From the NCBI GenBank assembly GCA_000310025.1, contig FN648469.1, forward strand, positions 9,600 through 73,599: a DNA stretch of 64,000 nt, in the 5' to 3' direction. Both the position numbers and the translations under genes were made by a program. Position 1 is the stretch's first letter. Each line of letters begins with the position of its first letter. Shown here piece after piece: positions 44,401 to 54,843 of the stretch. This DNA is from Ectocarpus siliculosus. Taxonomy: Eukaryota > Sar > Phaeophyceae > Ectocarpales > Ectocarpaceae. The notes beneath the pieces were generated by a model that saw only the letters and a program-made list of their open reading frames with translations, made no database searches and was not told where the DNA came from.

Positions 44401-45619
44401 TTTAACCACACCCTTTCAAAATTGGTTCGCCAGGCTTTGTCAGCGCGGAACACGTCCCAGTAGTTTTGAGCCAGTTTTCGCAACTTTAGCTGTCAACCAC
44501 ACGCGCCACGGAGGCCTACCGAGCTCAGGGCACGGGCGCTAATGTACCGACGAGCCTCCTGCGTGCCCCTGAGAAGGAATTGCGATAAAAGACTCGCTGC
44601 CGCGAGAGGAAGAAACGCCGAAGCATGCAAAGTGACCAAATCGTATATGTACACGTGGAGGGTGCTCCATGTTCTTAAGCATCGCATGTACCGGCAGTAG
44701 GTGACATAATAATGTTAGTTCACGACGACGAGGATGTCAAACGATAGGTTTGTTTCGGAAAGCTCCGGGCACGCTTTCTGCTGTGGAGTAATCGAGCTTT
44801 GAAAAATGAAAATTGTTCACGGGGTGTGATATCTTATGTCGTCTACTCTGTGTACAGAACTCTTTGTCGTGATCGGTGGGCGAGCGTGTCGCGGAAAGCT
44901 TCAGACAAGCAACGCGACGATACTCGTCGAGTGGCTATCACAACCTACTAATACTACTAGTCGTTTGTGTTGAAAAAACCGTACCTGCAGTAGGCTCGCG
45001 CGTTGAGAAGGGGGAGGTTGTGTTCATCATCGTCAGCTATGTTCATTTTCATCAGCAAGAGAGGGGGTGGTGGTGTTCATTATCATCAGCTTAAGAGGAG
45101 GGGCGTGTTCACCATCAGCAGGAAAGAATGAGAGGGAGGCCACTGAAAAGCGCAGAGTGATGGGTGACCAGACTACATAGCACGGAAGGCAAAGTTCGCA
45201 CACAGACCCTCGCGCAGAAGTGTAGAGGGGCGTACAGCAGTGCATACTGCTTCAATGGTGGTGTGTAGCAGCGTCAACGTGTGTGTGTTGTTGGTGTGAT
45301 CTGCCTCTCTTCAAGAGGAGGCCACTGCCGTCAAAAGTAACGAACAAGAGCGGTTACCGAGATGTGACCCAACAAGCGTTTTTTCTCCCTGTCGCTTCCT
45401 CCGCCCATTGCTAACAGGAGTACTGTGGGTGCAGGGCACACCCTGCTCCCGTCTCGCTCTCGCTCAACGTGTGTGTGTGTCGACCCCCTTCTCCATGTAT
45501 AGCTCGGGGTGGTGATTTCTATTGCGTAATGAGCCTACGTACGTCTGAATGCAAAGTAGGTGGGAGCAGAGAAGCAGCCGTTGGGACAGCTCGGGCAAAA
45601 ATTTACTGTTGTTTTCGCT
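44401..45619. other. No gene recognised
   Basis: No exon with splice or domain support. TGTTCATCATCGTCAGC, TGTTCATTATCATCAGC and TGTTCACCATCAGC recur at 45020-45120. GTGTGTGTGT tracts occur near 45280 and 45470. The stretch ends at the terminal region of DIRS element B. Confidence 0.5.
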
Positions 45620-45834
45620 CTTGGCCTAGGATCATTTAATGTAAGTATTGGATTTTTGGGATGAGGCCTGCAGCTCCGGCCCGTGGTTCCACCCATACTT
45701 TCCTAGCCCTGTGTTGTCCTTAGCCACTGGCCTGGAGCCTGGTTGATTCACCCAAACTTTCGTGTATTCCGTTACGTGGATAATTACGACGGCTTACGGC
45801 GAGCACAGGCGGCGAAGTCGAATTCGAACGCCGG

Positions 45835-47171
45835 CTATAATGGCTCCTCGTTGGTGGCCGTATAATTGGCCGCCCGCTGCCGTTTGGAAGACGGCTCTAC
45901 GTAGTACTTCGCCATCGAGTCCGTTTTCCAACCCCCCATCTGCATGATCTCCTCTATGGCGGAGCCGCCCATGGACAGGCTCAACGACCCTCCCACTCGG
46001 AACGAGTGCATGGAAAAATGGGCGGGCAGACTGGCCGCCCTGAGGTGCGCCTGAAGCGACGACGTCATCTGGGTCGCCAATAGCTTCGGGTTCCCTCGGC
46101 TGCCATCGACCAGAACCGACGGGAACAGGTAGCCCGATGACAAATCCCAGTCTACCTGTTGTGCGGCGAAGATGTACTCTGCCACGGCTCTAACGGCACA
46201 TACGTCCAGGTTCGCGCTAGCAAGCACTACAATGGCTTCGGTCGAACCCCGCAAAGTCTTTCCAAAGAGGAAGTTTAAAATGAACCCCCGCGACTCCGGC
46301 AGCCGGAGGACATGCGATCCCAACGTAAAGGAGAGGTCAAACCCCCGACGCATAGAATGGTGCGCAAGTGAAAAGAGAGCGACATCCCGAGACTCATGCA
46401 ACGGTAGGGGTGCACGAATCCCTTCTGAGTCTCAAACGTGAGAAGCTCCATATCTCAGCCTGAAATGGACATTGACACAACATGAAATATGACGTGACAG
46501 GTAATCCGATGGGCTAGATGAAACACGATTGAAATTTGAAATCGGAGTTGATATTCGAAGATTATTGGTTGGTTATTCATCTGAATAACCGAAGGTTCTG
46601 GGCGATAATGTGCTATCCCTACCGTTGCATGACTCCCGAGTGATGGCGATGCGTTCCGCTGTAGAGTCGGAAGCGAGCGCTCACAGACGCATATGCGGCA
46701 GCACCTCCCCGAGGGTGTCCTCCAGAAGCGGCGCTGCTTGCTTCGCGGTTACTCCTACCCGCTTCTGTTCCTCGGCGGTGAACGTGAGGTACGCGTCTAC
46801 CGTCGGACTAGCACACGGATTCCCCAACCCCAGCGTGGGGTTCCAGTCATCTCCTTTGCCCAGCTGTTCCTTACACGCCATCTTCAACTTAGAGTAGAGA
46901 GACACTCGGCACCGTATCGCTTTGCGCACGTAGCGCCCGGGGAGCAGCTCCGGCGATCGCTCGCCCCCACTCCCGCGCATGTGATATCATGAACCAACTT
47001 CGTCCCCTTTCCCTGGGAGTCCAGATAGCTAAACCAATCGACTACGTCGTCCGGGGAAGCGTGAACCCACCGTTTGCTTCCGCCGTAATACGATAACAAA
47101 AAGAGGTCGAATTCATCGGCCACCCTGTGTTTTCGGACTTCCCCGGCCCGCCCGCGCATAGCCGACTCCAT
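45835..47171 (-). pseudogene. DIRS tyrosine recombinase, interrupted (copy B)
   Basis: Three parts read on the minus strand. The N-terminal SAM-like segment (46884-47171: VADEFDLFLLSYYGGSKRWV, DDVVDWFSYLDSQGKGTKLV). The next segment (46681-46980: RVSLYSKLKMACKEQLGKGD, PTVDAYLTFTAEEQKRVGVT). The catalytic C-terminus (45835-46401: ESRDVALFSLAHHSMRRGFD, GYLFPSVLVDGSRGNPKLLA, then HSFRVGGSLSLSMGGSAIEE and GGWKTDSMAKYYVEPS). His-x-x-Arg, the Gly-Gly-Trp and the following Tyr are intact. The segments are in different frames, and ~230 bp of unrelated sequence (46409-46640) separates the second and third, so the gene is inactive. It catalysed integration of the circular cDNA in an intact relative. 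Confidence 0.85.
46387..46641. repeat. Insertion with 20-bp inverted repeat inside the recombinase
   Basis: CTCATGCAACGGTAGGG near 46392-46408 is mirrored by CCCTACCGTTGCATGA at 46617-46632. The ~210 bp between them is AT-rich and absent from copy A, where the flanking recombinase parts adjoin. It contains a smaller palindrome GGTTATTCATCTGAATAACC at 46571-46590. A small insertion, or a local inverted duplication of element sequence. Confidence 0.65.
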
Positions 47172-47459
47172 TTACACCCGGCGGGCGAGCAGTTTAGGGC
47201 GATCGATGAGAACGGGTGCCCCGGAGCCGAGGCGCGGAGAAGGGGCACCGCGGAGCGGTCGAGCACCACACTCCCAGCAAAAGCTGAACTGAGCAACATT
47301 CTCTTGGTTGCAGAGGACGCAACGCAAAGTTAACCAGGTCCCGGACGGAGGCTACCCCTGCGGCCGGAGCAGTCTGTGCCGAACCAAGCAAAACAACAAA
47401 AGACCAATCAGTGGGCGGATATCCACCGACCGAAATAAGTAAATGCAGTACACCTCGAT

Positions 47460-47760
47460 TCATGTTTGACGGAAATCTACTTCGTATGCCATCATCGCCC
47501 AACGTGGGTATCTCCACATCTTGAGAACACCCTCCGCGGAGGGCCATACGAACACTCCGCTTTCATTCATGCCAGCGACCTCAACAGAGCGAGTTGTCGG
47601 TGAAAGTACGCGGGGAAACCAGTAAGCCCTCACCCTCGGAAGGAGCACTACCGCCCGCGCTCGACATTCGGCGAGGTGTTGGACTACGTGTCCCGCCATG
47701 ACTGGGGGGGGGAAACAGAAAACAAACGCTGGTACAAAGCTGCCCGGTAAGACTGCCACA
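47460..47760 (-). pseudogene. DIRS methyltransferase-like domain (copy B)
   Basis: The minus-strand translation gives FCFPPPVMAGHVVQHLAECR followed by AVVLLPRVRAYWFPRVLSPT. These are characteristic of the Dam-methyltransferase-like domain that DIRS elements carry after RNase H, with the PPP box in the place of the catalytic D/S-PPY. It follows FNIDLMACTSSAQRSLSSGG and PLFSRYHCAGSAGVDVFA at the end of the preceding fragment, separated by a frame change near 47760. The role of this domain in DIRS elements is not established; the degenerate catalytic box suggests it need not be an active methylase. Confidence 0.7.
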
Positions 47761-47762
47761 TT

Positions 47763-48853
47763 CTACGCAAAGACGTCCACGCCCGCAGACCCGGCACAAT
47801 GGTACCGCGAAAATAATGGAAGCGCCCCTCCGGATGACAACGAACGCTGTGCTGACGATGTACAAGCCATTAAGTCTATGTTGAACGGAACGAGCTCCTG
47901 CCACAGCTTCCGGAAAGCATTCGGCCCAAGTCGGATGATGGTCTCCCGTGATGGCCTCGAGATGGCGTCCGCCACACCGTTCTCCGCGGTAGGAACCCAC
48001 TTCAGGGACAAAAGAAAGTCATACTCTATCTGAAGGTCAAACAGGCGGATAAGCAGCTCGTGTGTAGCGCCGGTTCTTCGCCCGACCCCGGTTGAAAGCG
48101 CCCACGACGGAGACAATCCGGGTGTCGTTGGCAGAATTGGAGCAGCAAGTGGTACAGCGCATTCATCTCCTTCAGGTTGATGTGCGTCGACATCCACTCC
48201 GGGGGGAACACCCCTCCAGCTTCGAAAGGGTCTGTCGCGGCGTACAGGACTCCTCCCCACGCCACCGATGACGCGTCCGATGCCCCTTTGGTGAGGGCTG
48301 CTGCGAAATGTTGCGCCAGCTTGCACGGGCCCTCGTGCGTGGTAGCCGTAACGTCCAGCCACTTACGCATTTCCCCCACCAAATCTGCGCTCGAGTCTTT
48401 TGAAAGATCCACCGACCGCAGGGTGGATCGCTCCAGACCTGCCAAAGCGGCGAACATCGCCAGGGTATATAGAGAGGCCGGTCGGATGGCCACCGTCATG
48501 CTCGTGACTTTTCCGGCTACCCGTTGAAGAGTCCGAAAGGAGATGTTGCCCGCGGCTAGGGATTCTTGCAAGATGTCGTGCACGGCGTTCAGCTTGTCTG
48601 GCGGCACCCGAAATGTTGCTGTGGTGGAGTCGCACAACATGCCTAGGTATTTTTGGACCGTGGTCGGTCGCCAGTCGTACTTCTTCGGCGATAGGAAGTT
48701 ACCGCAGAAGTAAGATACCAAGACGGAATTATGCGCAGCTTCGTAAGCCGCCAGCCACTGCTCCCGCGCTGTTTGGCCCTGGGTAGATTCGAGGTTGGTA
48801 AGGAAGGAGTCGTCCAGGTATGCCAACGCCGGAATTCCCAAAGAGCGGAGAAT
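47763..48853 (-). pseudogene. DIRS reverse transcriptase (C-terminal half) and RNase H (copy B)
   Basis: Begins LRSLGIPALAYLDDSFLTNL at about 48853, where YLDD is the polymerase catalytic box. It continues through the thumb (GNFLSPKKYDWRPTTVQKYL, FRTLQRVAGKVTSMTVAIRP) into the RNase H region (ALTKGASDASSVAWGGVLYA, HINLKEMNALYHLLLQFCQR). After a frame change at about 48070-48120 it reads LLIRLFDLQIEYDFLLSLKW and VADAISRPSRETIIRLGPN. The fingers and first part of the palm are absent. The RNase H aspartate and glutamate positions (SDAS, NLKEMNA) are present. Confidence 0.88.
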
Positions 48854-48889
48854 TATATTTATGTACGGACCAGGTGGCTACAGCGACCG

Positions 48890-49735
48890 ATCCCTGAATT
48901 TCGATTAAAGCAAACGTGAGGGATTACGGCCATGAAGCCGGAATACCTGAGTGCACAGTGCCATATTGTAAGCAATCGTGACGCTACCCGCTCGCAATAC
49001 TGGAATTGCCGTTCTAATTGCGTAACAGCGTACCCGAGCGCTCCGAAAAAGCCGAAATAAACGAGCGAATACCGTGCCCTGCCCCTGTGTCTACGCGAGA
49101 AAAAAAAGCGATATTGTACGCCATATGGGGACACACATGTGTTCGGGGATCGACACGCCCGGGGGGCGTACCGCGACCATAATACCGAGAACGCAGTGAT
49201 GATTGCGTAAGGTGTGCAAGCAATGAATCCGAAGTACATGGGTGAATCACGTGCCCTGTGCACGTGTTTTAGTGCTGGAGCAGCCCCGAATAGGCAGGCC
49301 AAAACGTGCGTGTGTTTTGGACTCACACCGAGGGCTCCGATAGCACCTACGCGCCGTGGGGCGTCCCGCTATCGAAAACCCGGAATTACACGGTGGTAAA
49401 TCGAAAAACATGCAAAATTCCATCGTAGCTTGCCCTGTCCCCACCGTGTCTGCGCACCGGCACGATCGGACGTCGTTGCGCGTGCCCGGAATTTATCCGG
49501 CGCGCAGCGGGCGGGCATCCCGGCGATTTGAGTGCAAAGGGGAAGAGTCATTTCGTGCGCTGTGGGCGGCCCGTACTACCGTATGTTAGCGGAGTATTTC
49601 GCAATTGTAGGCGGCGTGAGGCTACTCTCCAAGCACACCCACCGTTCTGTGCACACCCGCTGCTACCCCTGCGGCCAGGACGGTAGTGTGCACGTGTTTT
49701 ACGTTTGCCGAAATTATTATTGAACGCATGCGCAA
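48890..49735. repeat. Diverged ~175-bp tandem repeats
   Basis: Blocks of the type CGTGCCCTG...GTGTCTGCGC occur near 49072, 49250, 49432 and (weaker) 49552. Each is preceded by a G-A-A-rich segment such as CGAAATAAACGAGCG or TCGAAAAACATGC. Copies are strongly diverged. No coding region is recognised. Confidence 0.5.
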
Positions 49736-50092
49736 GCGGAAGGAGCCAGTTTAGAGGCTACCCAACCAAGTTATCTGACAGGTCGTTCATGTGGTAGGGA
49801 AAGTGGTGGTAGGTGACAGCCCAGCTGTGAGGGGCGGGCGCGAGCTACGCCATAGAGCCTCGAGTGAAGAAGCGCCGAGCCCCCCCCCTCCCCGGAAGAC
49901 ACAAACCAAGCGGCGAGCGTCCGGCAAGGCGGAAGCGAACGTTCAAACATAATAGTTGACCGGGCGAGCTTCCGACCACGCGGAAACGAACGTTCAAACA
50001 TAATAGTTGAAATAAACGTGTATCAGTCAAAAGCAAACGAACATGCAACTCAAAATCGGGAAAGGCGGCGGGGTATAGCATTCGAGACCCAC

Positions 50093-50875
50093 CTTCGCGT
50101 TCGTGGCGGTCGGAGGGGAGTCCAAGAGCTTGATGAGCTCCGCATCGTCACGAGCTTTGGCGGCCGCCGTGTCCGCTCCACTCCCGCTCGCTCCGCTCAC
50201 GGTCGAGCCCCGGGCCCCCATTCCCCCGGTGAGGTCTACGTGCTGCAGACCCGCCATCAGAGGAACACTAGCCGACGCCCCAGCTCCCGAGCGCCCCGAT
50301 CCTCCCGCGGCTGCTCCTCCGGCCGCGGAAGCCCCTCCGGCCGCGGAAAGGGGCTCCGGCTGCACCTCCTTTGCCCCGTGAAGCAGCACATGCTCTCCCG
50401 ACACAAGCAGTACACCGTGATGGTGGACTAGGTCGACAACATGCTCCACCACCTGCTTCACCGCGCTCAACCGGCGGAAGGTAGGAGACCCCACGCCGGT
50501 TGACTTTTCTGTCTTCTCGGCGTCACGCAGGACGTCCATGAAGTTTTCCCCCCCCAGCACGGGGGACAGAGTCGTGACGATGGTCGCGGCCTGGTATACG
50601 GCGACTCCACGGTCGCCTACGTCTGCCGTTGACCCGCCGGGCCAGACAACCCTCGCCAAATCTAGCGATGGCGCCGCCCCCAAAGAACCTGCCGTGGTAA
50701 AGCATGGCAAGTCCGCGCGGGGGGTGGTCGCCGCCACAAACCGAGCCGGCGTGCGCGTCGGAGTGGGCCGGACCGGCGCTGCCGCCGCCGGCGGGGCCGC
50801 CGCGGCTGGCCCGGGAGCGACAGCCGCCGTGGGTGCCGGTGTCTGGGGTGCCGGGTTGGCCCTCGTTCCAGGCAT
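50093..50875 (-). CDS. Probable exon of an unrecognised gene
   Basis: A minus-strand open frame ends AAG before a GTGGGT donor (50087-50092) and starts near ATG 50875 or just upstream at a TTTGAGAG acceptor. Order: an Ala/Pro-rich N-terminal ~50 residues, a predicted ordered part (DRGVAVYQAATIVTTLSPVL, GGENFMDVLRDAEKTEKSTG, SPTFRRLSAVKQVVEHVVDL), an Ala/Gly/Ser-rich linker, then AKARDDAELIKLLDSPP. Hydrophobic periodicity exists in this frame only; the opposite strand's frames are low-complexity shadows. Following exons below 50093 are not found. No domain recognised. Confidence 0.5.
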
Positions 50876-51774
50876 CTCTCAAATTTCTCTCTCGCAGGTG
50901 TTCTCTCGTATTCACGGTAGGGAGAAAGACAATGATCGGCTGTATGCATTTCTCAATACATTTTCAGGGCAGACGCCTCCATTCATTTTCGTGCCGAATT
51001 TTAATTCGGTTGTAGCCCAGATTTTACTTGTTGTGCGCAAGTCGTAGGTTGCAGTTTGGTGCCTAGAAGGTGAAATGGACTCCAACATCCTTGGTATTTA
51101 TCGAGCCTGGTCACAGATGGACCAGCATGGATGCCCCTCCGCTCTTCATCATTTTTGTTATTTTTTCGCGCACAGCATACTATATGTGCGTCACGGTCCC
51201 TCTGAATAGTTTTTTGTCGCAAAAGAAAATGCATCCCTACCGGGCCGCTCTGAAAGAAAAAAAATACTTCAAAACCTTTGTAGGAGGTCAAACAAGTAGT
51301 TTCTAGGGTTAACCCTCCTACAGTGCAGTAGTATCCAGTGCGTCCGCGATAAATGTCACAAAATGTTTCTCAGCCATTGGTCGACGGGCTACAGCCCCTC
51401 AAAGGAATCTGAGATCCTTGCCAGCCAAAGGGTGACTTGGCTTCAGTATGAAAAATGTCCACGGCTCGTGGGGACACTTTTCGTACTGAATCCATGTCTG
51501 CAACCTTTTCCAGTACCAGGCGGTGTACAGTTTTACGACCTAGCTAGGGCGTACACGGGAAGATGTGTGACAGCAAGTCAGAGGCTCATGAGAGGCATCA
51601 CACAGCGTATGACACGGCGTACAACCTCAGCCAAGCACGATAGACCAAGGATTCTCACATGCGTTGCACACAGCTGTTAAGATGATCCGAACTGGGGGTA
51701 GCTTGTCGCAAGACGTGTGTTGAATAGGGTGCCGGCAACTGGGCCTGCTAGCGCCAAGGAGGAAAAACTTGTTG
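50876..51774. other. No gene recognised
   Basis: Sequence upstream of the exon at 50093-50875; an upstream exon may lie here, but none is clear. Open frames at 51001-51306 read on both strands without domains. Confidence 0.4.
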
Positions 51775-51932
51775 TGATTAGCTTCCACGCGCACATACAC
51801 GCGCCCGCCCCCATGCGGGGGCGATGCAATATACAACAGGGGTACCTTGAACGTCCTGGAATCCCATTCCACGTACCACACAACAATACGGTATTCCGCT
51901 CAACCTCATTCAATGGGAACATTAATATCAAT
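51775..51932 (-). repeat. LTR-like dispersed repeat, copy 1 (copy 2 at 60707-60850)
   Basis: On the minus strand it begins TGTTCCCATTGAATGAGGTT and continues through GTGGTACGTGGAATGG-type and CCCTGTTGTATATTGC blocks. The same order, ~85% similar by eye, occurs at 60707-60850. The TGTT start and its position ~260 bp downstream of a minus-strand Copia pol relic suggest LTR sequence of that relic; this is inference. Confidence 0.65.
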
Positions 51933-52194
51933 CAGGCCCCCTGCTTGTGACCATGCCATGTCTTTTCGATCCTCAATAGTTCCAAAACTCAAGGAAATAT
52001 ACTCAGAAACGCAAGACATGAATTCTCATCCCCGATCATACATACCAGTTATACCTCGTCGAACTTTCTTGATCTAACTGCCCCCCCCCAGCCTAGAACA
52101 CCCTCCATCGAGGAAAACCATTGGCAATAATGTAAAACATTGCCACCCCAGTTGTTGCTTGATCACACACAACCTATACCCAACAACCAAAATA

Positions 52195-53909
52195 CTAATG
52201 CATACTCATAACGAAATTACGATGAAACTCACAATCTCCCACGTGAAAAATAGAAATCTCCTTCCCGCCTGCAAGTTCCCTGATAAAGTGGTGCCTTGCG
52301 TCGATGTGTTTAGAATTACTGTTGCTAATGGGGTTCTGCGCCAACTGAATAGCCCCCTGGTTATCCTCAAACTCCGATATACATAGCATACCTGCATCTG
52401 GCAACATGAAACGCCACACTTGCCTCAGAAACAAAACCTCTTTAATCACATCCGCAAGAGAGACATACTTCGCCTCTGTAGTGCTCAACGTAACGCACCT
52501 CTGCGTCCTCGAAAACCAAGAAATACATCCCCTCCCACACATCACCAATCTCCCTGACACAGACCTCCTGTAGGCAGCCTCACGTGCATAGTCTGCGTCT
52601 GCGAACATCTCCATGCTCAACCCTTCTACTGCCCCTCCCGAATGTAATACCCAAGTCCTTGCCACAAACCCCAAGCTACCAACACCTGCTCGCTAATGGA
52701 TGTACTTGGGAGCATCACAATACCTCGCTATCGCTCTCACTGCATTCGCAATGTCTGGCCTCGTTTGCGTTGCCGCCACATCAACAATCCTATCAGCTCA
52801 CGAAAAGGCCATGACACTGCGTCCTCGTCCTGGTCAAACTCTGCGAGCTTCAACCCTACAGGAGGGGGAATTTCCTTCCCGTACTCGACCCCAAACTCCA
52901 TCCCCAACTCTTCAGCGTACGTCTGCTGCGAGACCTTCGAAGTTCCTGCTTCCCAATCTCTCTCATTAAAGCATCCAGAATACCACCTCAAATCCGCAAG
53001 ATTCTTCACCGGTACCAAAGTGTTGAGGTCCCTACCAAACTGGTCACACGTCTCCTCCTCTCCAACCAAACAAATACCATCCACATGCACTACCGGAGTC
53101 ACTACCACTCTTCCCTCGTCGATCAGCTGAAACACACACGTATCCGCCAGACACTGAATAAAACCTATATATATCAAACACCAAGTGCGAATGGCATTGC
53201 CTCAACGCGTACTTATGGCCATACAAACTCTTGTTCGACCTCACCATGATACCCGAAAATCTGCCACACCCCTGTGGCAGACGCATGAAGACATCCTCAT
53301 CCAAATCCGACTGTACAAATGCTTGCTTGATGTCAAAATGACGAAGAGAAAGAATTTTCTTATACGCCATCGCTTCCAACAAGCGAACGCTAGAAACCGC
53401 TTCAGTGGTGCATACGTCTCTCCGCAATCAACATGGGCTTTTTGCAAATCTCCTCTCGCCAATAGCCGTGATTTCACTTTGGTTGGCCATCCATACTCAT
53501 CAGCCTCCTACTCGAACACCCACTTTGCCTTGACACTCTCTGGTTGCTACGATATTTGTGCAAAGGTACCAGCCTCCGTCAGACTCTTAAACTCCCTCTT
53601 TACCGAATCCTTCTACATATCACCATGCGCTGAGGTCATAGCCTCACTATACGTCTTAGGTACATGCAAATCACTCGGGTAACAGTGGGGCAAGTCAGGG
53701 GCTACCTCAGGGGGATTCATGTCTCTCAGCGCTTCGTCAATGTCCTCACGAGAGGCAAACAAATTGGCACACGCAAACAGGACTTCTTCACGCAGTCCAT
53801 CGGTTGCCGTGCCCCCCTGCCCCTGGCCCCCCATTTTCACTCCATTGCTCCCACCCGTGTTGCAAGTCCCCACAAAAAACGATTTTTTTTTTTTATTGCG
53901 ACAAGGCAT
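52195..53909 (-). pseudogene. Copia pol relic (RT and RNase H), minus strand
   Basis: From high to low coordinates the minus strand gives several Copia pieces. The linker before RT (53613-53909: VPKTYSEAMTSAHGDM). An RT start (KSRLLARGDLQKAHVDCGET at 53241-53477). RT core (SLRHFDIKQAFVQSDLDEDV, FMRLPQGCGRFSGIMVRSNK at 53044-53427). A palm segment (VVVTPVVHVDGICLVGEEE at 52737-53177), then NLADLRWYSGC. RNase H (MEMFADADYAREAAYRRSVS, TLSTTEAKYVSLADVIKEVL, SEFEDNQGAIQLAQNPISNS, KHIDARHHFIREL at 52195-52674). VDGI in place of VDDI loses one catalytic aspartate. Several frameshifts. It belongs to a different Copia lineage from the element at 7.8-14.5 kb. A C9 run at 52081-52089 may be its polypurine tract on the minus strand. 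Confidence 0.88.
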
Positions 53910-54843
53910 CGATGACGCGGGCCGGATTCCTATGTGACCGCCCGTTCTTCGTCAACAACCCCGGCTGTAGTGGCGATCCAAAATATGGCCAACCCTTGAA
54001 CGAAACCTTAGACAAGCCTCTACAGCGTGGTACCATGTTAAGTCTGGGACGAATCGTTTTTTGGAGGTGTATATAGCGCTGAAGTTCGCTTGGGTGGTGT
54101 TATCTTCCGTAGAGGAGAGCTCGTCTGCCCGGCATCTTGCTGCAAGGGAGAGCGAGAAAGGGCTGCCTGGAGAGCCAGCTGAGGCACAACGGAGTCAGCC
54201 CTCATCGGTTGACTGCCCTGCCGCAATGTGAGCTGTAGAGTGAGGAGTTTCAGCAGTAAGCAGGAGGACAACAAGGCGGAAACCAGCAGATTTCGTATGC
54301 ACAAGAGGATAGTCAACAGAAGCAGCAGCAGCAACCGTTACGCCGCGGCAGCACACCCGCGCTTGTTCGCGCCTTCTACCAGCACAGCGTCACCGCATTT
54401 TTTCGTGCGCTGGAAGGCAATCGTATTCACTCCACTCCCGCGTGATAGTGTAGCGACAAGATCCTTCTGCCGCGGCCGACAAGATCCTTTGACTCGGTCC
54501 CCCAACCGTTTGAAAATATGAAATTTGGACGCTTGGTGCTTCTTGTGACGACACATTCCCGGGCTACTGCTGTAGGACCCAGGTACTTCAGCTGGTACAC
54601 GTTCATCAATTGGTTGCAGCAGGACGTATATTTGCAGTCGTAATGTTTTAATGCGACCCTCCTTGTTTTTTGCAAAGAACGACACAGCCGCAGCGACCCC
54701 TGTACAAAACGCGTGGGCGCACTGGACATGAAAAAAACAAAAAACACACACCAATAGGCAAGCGGAGCAAAACCAAAAACAAACACAGGAGCAATTGTGT
54801 TGAAGCGCATACTGAACGTGTGTGCCGTGTGTCACTGACGCAG
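53910..54843. other. No confident gene; short dispersed repeat
   Basis: GTGGCGATCCAAAATATGGC at 53971 also occurs at 59391, so the 5' part of the Copia relic or another repeat extends here. The first exon(s) of the gene beginning at 54844 should lie here but I cannot define them. Confidence 0.4.

Larger units (their letters stand above)
45620..48853 (-). mobile_element. DIRS-type retrotransposon, copy B, 5'-truncated
   Basis: On the minus strand the order is reverse transcriptase (from its YLDD motif on), RNase H, a methyltransferase-like domain, then a tyrosine recombinase: the arrangement of DIRS-group elements, which integrate with a tyrosine recombinase instead of an integrase. The reverse transcriptase N-terminal half is missing above 48853, where the sequence switches abruptly to unrelated repeats. 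The region 45620-45800 beyond the recombinase matches the terminus of copy A (4021-4215) and probably contains a terminal repeat. Coding parts are broken by frameshifts and an insertion. Copies A and B belong to the same family. Confidence 0.87.
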
